This document shows positions 20,363-25,811 of a stretch of 25,811 nucleotides of DNA, in pieces. The stretch is from Ophiostoma sp. CBS 140.51 (lineage: Eukaryota; Ascomycota; Sordariomycetes; Ophiostomatales; Ophiostomataceae). The position numbers and the translations under genes are program-made. Under the pieces are notes generated by a model. The model ran no database searches, had not been told where the DNA came from, and saw only the letters and a list, made by a program, of their open reading frames with translations. Location of the stretch: the NCBI GenBank assembly GCA_029298735.1, contig JANSLP010000409.1, positions 1 to 25,811 on the forward strand. Reading direction: 5' to 3'. Within the stretch, counting starts at the first letter, position 1. Each line of letters opens with the position of its first letter.

Positions 20363-20446
20363 TTTCTATCCTGTTTCGATCCATCTCGTCTTTTTAAACA
20401 CTTTCTTTTCGCACGCCCAAGATTTATGTTTTTTCAAGTTTGGTGC

Positions 20447-20461
20447 TTTTTTTTTTTTTTT
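20447..20461 (+). repeat. Homopolymer run of 15 T
   Basis: An uninterrupted T15 tract in the region between the transcription factor and guanylate kinase genes. Such tracts exclude nucleosomes in fungal promoters; the length may also be affected by sequencing slippage. Confidence 0.8.
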
Positions 20462-21141
20462 GGCATACAATTCGGTCTTTCAATATTTTATATATATTTT
20501 CATACATTGTATTTTGGGAACTTTTGTTCGTCAGATAAGGTCGCTTATCGTAACTATCAAGAAAAACGGTTTTCATTCATTAAAGTTCGTGAAAGACGGA
20601 AATATGTTGTACCCATATTGCCGGTTGTGAAGAACACAGAGGTTGATGGTAAAGGAGTTTCCCTCAATTATATAAAACTCGCATAAAAACTAGAAAATAT
20701 TTGGGCTGAGCTGGTACGCGACAGAATGTCAATAGACAAGATTTTCTGTGAGATGACTGTATATGGCATATCATATACTATGAGTGATGACTTCACTATA
20801 TTGATTTCTATGTATATCAGCTATGATTTTGCTGCCAGCCTTATGGCATCTTGTAGATTATCTAATATTTCCCATTTTAGACCTACGTGGGCAGCCAACC
20901 GTTTCTGTAGAACTTGACTAAGGCCTGCCACGTGTGGAAGATGTAGAAGTCACATTTGTCGATGCAAGCCAAATGTATTACGTGTATATTGAGCTCTCGC
21001 CACCAACACGCACAAAAACGCACACAACATGAATATCAAGATAAAAAATAGAATAGAAAGAATGCCCTACCGGACATGCGGGTCAGCATCACTTTCCCAG
21101 ACACACGTCCCACAGCCCATACCCCTACGACGAATTTCACG

Positions 21142-21911
21142 ATGGATACCTCAGGTATGTTTCGATCTCCACCTTCTCTTGCATTGGCCAGGTCTTAGCT
21201 TCCTCTTCCATACAAAACATGCGTCTAATACACTGAAAAGGCTCGACTAGCCCCGAGCCGGTCCCGCAAACCGATACTGGCGCTACAACTGCCCCCGGCT
21301 CACCCCAGCAGAGACCAAGGGACCAGCCCTCGATTGTCATCGCTGGTCCATCAGGTGTGGGCAAGGGTACTCTCATCGAAAAGCTCCTCAACCGGCACCC
21401 GGATGTCTTTGTCACGGCCATCTCTCACACTACGCGCAAACCGCGGGATGGGGAGGTCGCCGGCGAAGACTACCATTTTGTGGAAAGGAAAGAGTTTGAG
21501 AAGATGGTCGAGCTCGAAGCCTTTGTCGAGCACGCCGAATTCAACGGCGAGCAATACGGCACAAGCAAGCGAGCCATTAGCGCGGAGGGCATTGAAGAGG
21601 ACAGGATCCTGCTGCTGGACATTGATGTGTCTGGCGTGGACGCCCTGCGCAAAGTAAAGGAGACGGATGAGGACATGGCATATTTTTCGCCCCGTTATGT
21701 CTTCATTCGTCCTCCAAGCATGGACGTGCTCGAGGCACGACTCCGCAGCCGCAACAAAAATACCGAAGTAGGCATCATTTGGCGGTTATACACTGCACGC
21801 TACGAGATGTTGATTGCAGAGTCGTCAGTGTCGGGTTTTGATAAAGTCATTGCCAACGACGACCTAGACAAAGCCCTCGAGGAGCTGGAAGAGTTCATCT
21901 TTGAGAAGTGA
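21142..21911 (+). CDS. GUK1: Guanylate kinase
   Basis: Catalyses ATP + GMP to ADP + GDP, an essential cytosolic step of guanine nucleotide supply. The model joins a 13-base coding exon (21142-21154, MDTS plus one base) to 21241-21911. The 86-base intron (21155-21240) starts GTATGT, has a CTAAT branch site near 21224 and ends AAAAG; joining keeps frame and gives 227 residues. A Pro/Thr/Ser/Gln-rich extension (about 5-34) precedes the P-loop GPSGVGKG at 40-47. GMP-binding residues are in place: R70 and R73 in TTRKPR, Y82, E101 in FVEHAEF, Y110 and S113 in YGTS, and D131. The lid is diverged: NKNTEVG at about 176-182 replaces the usual GTETEE-type stretch, and a few extra residues (near KETDEDMAYF) precede it. 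The C-terminal NDDLDKALEELEEFIF helix is typical. The first exon is the least certain part. Confidence 0.88.
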
Positions 21912-22154
21912 ATGGATATCAAGATTTCAATGTGGTCAGGTTAGGTGCTTGTACGAGGCCAAGTTATGAAGGTCTGTTTTTGAATTATGATACCCTCCTT
22001 CGTCATACAACATTACTCTGGAATGAAATATGTGGACGCAATGACAATAAACAAGAGACAGTTGAGAACTAGTCATGCAAATTCATGCACACTTCCAATT
22101 GCGAGTTGTTCACGATAAAAGTGGACTGAGTTCGCCGGCCCGCAACAAAAAGTG
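21912..22154. other. Intergenic between guanylate kinase and tRNA-Thr
   Basis: An AT-rich stretch that probably contains the guanylate kinase 3' untranslated region and the 5' flank of the tRNA gene. No other feature is visible. Confidence 0.5.
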
Positions 22155-22227
22155 GCCCGGGTAGCACAGTGGTAGCTGCGCCTGCCTAGTAAGCAGGAGG
22201 TCCGCGGTTCGATCCCGCGTCTGGGCA
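22155..22227 (+). tRNA. tRNA-Thr (anticodon AGU)
   Basis: Folds as a complete 73-base tRNA. The acceptor stem is GCCCGGG with TCTGGGC (two G-U pairs). The D arm has GCAC, an AGTGGTA loop, and three pairs plus a C-C mismatch at the fourth position. The anticodon stem is CCTGC/GCAGG with loop CTAGTAA, so the anticodon is AGT at 22188-22190 (AGU, read as IGU), decoding Thr ACU/ACC/ACA. The variable loop is AGGTC, the T stem CGCGG/CCGCG with loop TTCGATC, and the discriminator is A. There is no intron and CCA is not encoded. Internal boxes A and B match RNA polymerase III promoters. Confidence 0.96.
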
Positions 22228-22240
22228 ACGGATTGTTTCC

Positions 22241-22247
22241 TTTTTTT
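22241..22247 (+). terminator. RNA polymerase III terminator
   Basis: A run of seven T begins 14 bases after the tRNA-Thr 3' end, as expected for RNA polymerase III termination. Confidence 0.8.
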
Positions 22248-22739
22248 GTTGTATTTTTGTTTACTAGTTCGAGGCTTGTGCGGCTTGTAGATTCATTTTT
22301 TGTTTGTGTTTAGAAAAGCATGCTGGGGGAACAAAGCTGGTGGGGCGGTTGGCGGCGCCGTTTCTATCTGCACATTTATGTGTGGACTGCATCTCATCAG
22401 GAAGGAGCGACTGACACATGTCTTTTATCTGTCAACAAAGTCAAACGAGAGCACACAATTCATGTTGCCTTTCAAGTTAAAGAAGAATGGATTGTAAAAA
22501 AGACTAGTCTTTGTATTCAATCTAAATTTCTTTGCCAGTCTCAAGGGGCCATGTAAACAAAAGAATTGCCCAGATAGGAAAACATCGCGACAGCGTAAAG
22601 AAAGCGAAAAATTACAGGGGCCCATGGCCACTGGAAGCAGACGCTGAAATCCTGTAATATCCGTCAACGCTCTGTAACTGCCTCGTAAAACGCTAAATGC
22701 TGAAGAAGCTCCTTGAATCTAGCTTTTTAGTTATTATCA
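22248..22739. other. Intergenic between tRNA-Thr and the orphan gene
   Basis: About 490 bases with only short open frames lacking domains. It probably contains the 3' untranslated region of the minus-strand gene that ends at 22740. Nothing else is recognised. Confidence 0.45.
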
Positions 22740-24167
22740 TCACCTCCCCTGATAGTATTGTTCCAGAAGATAATCTCCAGGCGACATTCCCATATTCTTG
22801 GCAGAAGCAAGCACAGCATCGACTTCCGCACGAGCCTTCTCACAGTCAGATTTGCAATCAGCAATCAGACGCATATCATTCTCAAAGATTTCTTCGGCAC
22901 GGCCAAGTGCCCGGCCAAGTGCCCGGCCTACTGCTCTCGCCCCCCTCCGGGTCCGTGATGTCTCCGCCCGATACTGGTCTTTGGCAAGGTGGGCAGCCGA
23001 TGTCATCAGGGCTACCGTTCTGTCGGCTGCCCACCTGGCTTCGTATGCAACATCGGGGATTTGACTCAGAACAAACTCGGCTGTAGCCGTGGCGGGTTGC
23101 TGGTGCTGGTTCTCGAGAATTGTCGACAGTCTGGGCCTTATGTGATTCGTCATCGCGAGCAGCATATTGTTCTGTTTATGGAGCTGTGCGAGATGGTCTG
23201 CAATGTCTTTATTTTCCGCGATTTTCGAGACTTTGGTGGCAAATTTCACTGCAATGGCGAGGTTGTCTTCGATGACCTCCTCACGATGCATACCCGCCGT
23301 CGGCGTTGTGAAGTAGTCAAGTATCGTCGACGCGGCCCCATTTCCGTAGACGCCCTCTTCCATATTTCTGTCATTCTGAAGTACAGATAATGGAAGAGCG
23401 GTATTTTGGTGTACTGCAAGGTTCCTGACTTCCATAAAATGACGTATCAAGTGGCCAGTCGCAGCGAGATGACAATGTGAATAAGTGATGATCGTCTGCA
23501 GCACCAGGGCGCTGTGTGCCATCTGCTTCTTGCTCTCCTTCAAGACATCTCGGCGGCGGGAAGGCTGGGATGGAACCACTTCTGGAAGATCGGACGCAAT
23601 ATCCGCGGCCGCTACCGTAGCTGCGTACGCATTCATATCGTCAAGGCCTGACCACTCGCGGATCAAATAGTCGCCAACGGCCATCGCTTTTGACTTGGCA
23701 GCCTGCAGCCGGCACAACGCGTTGACAAAGTTGCTGGTCAACTCTTCTTCTTGCTTCTGGAGAGCCTTGAGCTTGGAGTTTGGCTTGGGCATATTGGCGT
23801 GTGGTTGAGGAGGTGTGCGAGGGCGGTTCTGTGACGTGTTCGGTTCTGTCGCCTCGTTGGAGCCAACAGAATAATAGCTGCTGGCATCGTCGCGGAATGG
23901 GTCTTGAGGGTTGGACGTCTCGTCTCCAGGGATATTCCCTGAATAGAACCTGCTGGAGTCATCCTGGGGCTGGTTTTCAGCCATCTCGTTCGCGTCCGCG
24001 AACGGGCCATCTGAATAACAACTGTTGGAATAGTCCTGTGATTTGCAGGGAGAAACGGTCATCGCATCTCCAAATGTGCCTCGTGAATAGAGACTGCTGA
24101 CGTCGTTGCGGAATGGGTCTCGAGCAAAGGTGTTTCGGGCTCTAGAGAGGTTCTGTTGAGATGCCAT
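22740..24167 (-). CDS. Hypothetical 475-residue protein with degenerate N-terminal repeats
   Basis: I do not recognise this protein. The N-terminal 106 residues are polar and built of about four degenerate units of 17-19 residues, at 17-35, 43-59, 66-83 and 89-106. Their shared theme is Asp-x-Ser-Ser-x-Tyr-Ser with a following Gly/Asp; the first and last carry DPFR(N/D)D. A Pro/Asn-rich hinge follows (about 107-130). The rest appears mainly alpha-helical, without signal peptide or membrane segment, and includes a GRALGRALGRA stretch (414-424) made by a tandem 12-base repeat. The frame opens upstream only with GTG; the ATG at 24167 (GAGATGCCATC on the plus strand) is the first and is used as start. 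No intron is needed. A cytosolic scaffold or disordered-tail protein is possible; no function is assigned. A long uninterrupted frame with protein-like composition supports a real gene. Confidence 0.72.
   Translation of the reverse strand: MASQQNLSRARNTFARDPFRNDVSSLYSRGTFGDAMTVSPCKSQDYSNSCYSDGPFADANEMAENQPQDDSSRFYSGNIPGDETSNPQDPFRDDASSYYSVGSNEATEPNTSQNRPRTPPQPHANMPKPNSKLKALQKQEEELTSNFVNALCRLQAAKSKAMAVGDYLIREWSGLDDMNAYAATVAAADIASDLPEVVPSQPSRRRDVLKESKKQMAHSALVLQTIITYSHCHLAATGHLIRHFMEVRNLAVHQNTALPLSVLQNDRNMEEGVYGNGAASTILDYFTTPTAGMHREEVIEDNLAIAVKFATKVSKIAENKDIADHLAQLHKQNNMLLAMTNHIRPRLSTILENQHQQPATATAEFVLSQIPDVAYEARWAADRTVALMTSAAHLAKDQYRAETSRTRRGARAVGRALGRALGRAEEIFENDMRLIADCKSDCEKARAEVDAVLASAKNMGMSPGDYLLEQYYQGR
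22901..22924 (+). repeat. Two exact copies of a 12-base tandem repeat in coding sequence
   Basis: GGCCAAGTGCCC occurs twice in a row, with a diverged third unit at 22925-22936. On the coding (minus) strand it produces the repeated Gly-Arg-Ala-Leu motif of the orphan protein. The 12-base unit keeps the reading frame. Confidence 0.85.
22987..23036. repeat. Perfect 14-base inverted repeat with a 22-base loop inside a coding region
   Basis: Arms AGGTGGGCAGCCGA (22987-23000) and TCGGCTGCCCACCT (23023-23036) are exact reverse complements. They lie within the orphan gene, where they encode parts of an Ala-rich helix (RWAAD and SAAHL). The mRNA could form a stable GC-rich hairpin. Confidence 0.85.
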
Positions 24168-24889
24168 CTTGTCCGTAATCGGTCTTTTGGGAAGCTTTCT
24201 GGAAGCGGGCACGGTAATGTCGAGAAAATAGAGTAAATATTGTTGCCGTGGCTGTAGATATCGAGTTGACTTTGATTTTAAGATAAGCAGAAGAAAGAGG
24301 AGGAGAAGGAAACATACGACGAAAGTTTAACTGGGAAGGTAGCATCACTTATATACAGGGGGAAAAATAATATAACGGACAACATGTGGACGCTGTGTAA
24401 CCTTATACATTTTGAACAAACAACTGGTATTGGGGCTTGTCATCAGATACATGTGTGACTGAATCTATCAGGGTGAAGCCCAGTAGCCAACAATACGAGG
24501 ACCAAGTACTATTTATCACAATGCTATTTCAGAGTACAATACATATTACTGTTTTTGTTATGTTAGTGCCACTTTTGGTTTAGCCCTAATTGTGGGGAAA
24601 ATAAAATAAAATCAAATACAAGCAAGATGCACGTAAACCAGAGACTACTAAATGTCCACGTGAAATTTAACTTAGCAAAAGGTAGTACATCTTGTGTATT
24701 ACATTATGTTATCAAGCTTCCGGTACTCGTTATGTTGTAAAGTCTTTCTATTCGAGAAAAATGATAATAACCAGTGATATCCATGGCACCACGTAAAAAC
24801 CATCGAAGCAACCTGCTTACATACACGTACACAATTCCTAGTAGCAGTTGTACATGTGAGCACTGTTTTGGTAAGAGTCAGTTTGGGAA
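24168..24889. other. Intergenic, AT-rich
   Basis: Upstream region of the orphan gene. Its first 180 bases include a purine-rich stretch (AGAAGAAAGAGGAGGAGAAG near 24289-24308, pyrimidine-rich on the gene's own strand) that fits a promoter or leader. The remainder is AT-rich without open frames of note. Confidence 0.5.
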
Positions 24890-25609
24890 TCAAAGATCGT
24901 AACGCAACAAACGCTGGATATGGGGAAAATCACCTACAACGCCAACGTCGCACGTACATACGCCATGAGTGTAGCTATCCACCCACAGACATAGCTGCAT
25001 GCTCGTGCATATACCCAAGGTACCATAGGACTCGTAGTGCGGCGAAATAAGGAGATACGGGTCAAAGTCTGTATTGTTGTCGTTATGCTGCACGATCTGC
25101 AGAGAGGTTGTTGTGTTTGGGGGATGGGTTTTGCTCGGTGATATATTAACCGATCCGAAGGTTTGTAGAAGACTTTGTTCTCTTTCCTCAGACACAGATG
25201 GAGTCGTTGCGAGCCCGGCGCAAGGAAGAAAGCGGATGACCGGTACAGAAAGAGTGAGGACTCGAAGAGTGTCAATGATTTGTTCCGGCTTGAATACTAA
25301 TGAATCGCTCCTTTTCTGGGTCCATTCGAACAAGCAGGCCGACGTCCGAGCCAGACAAGCCTCGGCTTGTTCAGATGCTGGTGTCGGCGTCGGCGTCGCG
25401 ATTCCGGAGACACAAACATTTTAGCTGCCTGGGTTTTCTATGATGATCTCGAGGTCTAACTGGCGAGTACAGTTTGATAGAGGTGGCGATTGAGCGTCTA
25501 CTAGCCGTCTTTCGAGCTCTTCGGCCTTTTACTCTAAATGGACTATATATTCGGTGTCTAAGTCATTAAAGAGGTATTTGCGTGGGAGGGACGTTCGTTT
25601 AGCAGGCAT
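24890..25609 (-). pseudogene. Degenerate open frame with two in-frame TAA codons; family unknown
   Basis: On the minus strand a frame starting at ATG 25609 (MPAKRTSLPRKYLFNDLD) runs to a stop at 24892-24890, interrupted by only two TAA codons (near 25530 and at 25423-25421). Between and after them the translation looks like protein: EYIVHLE-stop-KAEELERRL reads as one heptad-like coiled coil across the first stop, and LDLEIIIENPG and SASEQAEA-type helical text flank the second. Both stops would be CAA or CAG codons changed by C-to-T, as repeat-induced point mutation or plain decay would give. A coiled coil after a basic stretch recalls the region behind the zinc cluster of fungal transcription factors, but no zinc cluster is present. 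A GTAAAA donor overlapping the first stop means a real intron cannot be excluded. Confidence 0.4.
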
Positions 25610-25673
25610 TCTCTGGCATAAATTGTGAGTAGGGAAGAAAGGAGGGTTCGTTTAGAAGCCATGTTCTGGTATA
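25593..25673. repeat. Imperfect direct repeat near the right edge
   Basis: A unit of about 28 bases beginning GTTCGTTTAG and containing TCTGG(C/T)ATAA occurs at 25593-25621 and again at 25646-25673, 53 bases apart. On the minus strand the copies read MPAKRT and MASKRT, so the start region of the decayed frame is duplicated. A shorter GTTCGTTTTG copy lies near 25720. Confidence 0.6.
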
Positions 25674-25682
25674 AGGGTAGTA

Positions 25683-25775
25683 AGGAGGATAGACGGTATG
25701 TTTGGGGTATGGCATCATTGGTTCGTTTTGTTTAAACTAGCTTTAGAGTGGATAAGCCGTGAGGAGGATAGACGG
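25683..25775. repeat. Pair of exact 14-base direct repeats
   Basis: AGGAGGATAGACGG is found at 25683-25696 and 25762-25775. Together with the GTTCGTTTAG repeats and a small GCCACC/GGTGGC inverted repeat at the very end of the window (25796-25811), it marks the right 220 bases as a repeat-bearing segment. No transposon ends or protein are visible. Confidence 0.6.
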
Positions 25776-25811
25776 CATTTGTCCGAATCTGGGGCGCCAC
25801 CCTACGGTGGC

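Larger units (their letters stand above)
19904..21141. other. Divergent upstream region between the transcription factor and guanylate kinase
   Basis: A 1.24-kb, mostly AT-rich region without a supported gene. It holds a CACGTG at 20297-20302, a CGG-N7-CCG element overlapping a GCGGAGA word at 20349-20362, and a run of 15 T at 20447-20461. The part nearest the transcription factor is GT-rich on the plus strand (CA-rich leader on its own strand). Confidence 0.5.

Noticed and set aside
24213..25811. LTR or DNA transposon at the right end
   Set aside because: No terminal repeats with target duplications and no transposase or reverse transcriptase motifs are visible; only short direct repeats.

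Overview
The window reads as a chromosomal segment of a filamentous ascomycete fungus. Genes are monocistronic and well separated. The introns I can place are short (about 61-86 bases), with GT..AG ends and CTGAC or CTAAT branch points. Coding DNA is GC-rich at third positions, there is a Zn2Cys6 transcription factor, and one gene has a TATA box and a CAA-rich leader. A more exact taxon cannot be read safely from the sequence.

Left part: a two-TOG-domain microtubule polymerase of the Stu2/Alp14/AlpA type (963-3885, +, one 73-base intron). It is followed by about 5.3 kb without an intact gene. In that stretch, 4174-5817 on the minus strand holds broken, protein-like open frames. Two of them end in the same kind of C-terminal segment and look like decayed tandem copies of one gene, possibly of the fungal HNH-nuclease-like families. 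I see nothing coding in 5818-9060.

Middle part (9248-19903), five genes: a small secreted protein with two six-cysteine modules and Lys-Arg sites before each module; a short-chain dehydrogenase/reductase (SDR, minus); a Dal5-type anion:cation symporter family MFS permease (minus, one intron); a second SDR (plus); and a Zn2Cys6 transcription factor (minus). The permease and second SDR diverge from a 2.4-kb shared upstream region. That region carries an unusually dense, mostly one-orientation set of CTGGGG and GCGGAG hexamers, both of which fit the CreA/CRE1 carbon-repressor consensus SYGGRG. The same hexamers occur upstream of the first SDR and of the transcription factor. I infer a small substrate-uptake and oxidation cluster with its own regulator under carbon catabolite control; the substrate is unknown.

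Right part: guanylate kinase (21142-21911, +, with a 13-base first coding exon), an intronless tRNA-Thr(AGU) at 22155-22227, and a 475-residue orphan protein on the minus strand with degenerate N-terminal repeats. At the right edge (24890-25609, minus) lies another protein-like frame broken by two TAA codons, bordered by short direct repeats. No transposon, CRISPR array or rRNA gene was recognised.
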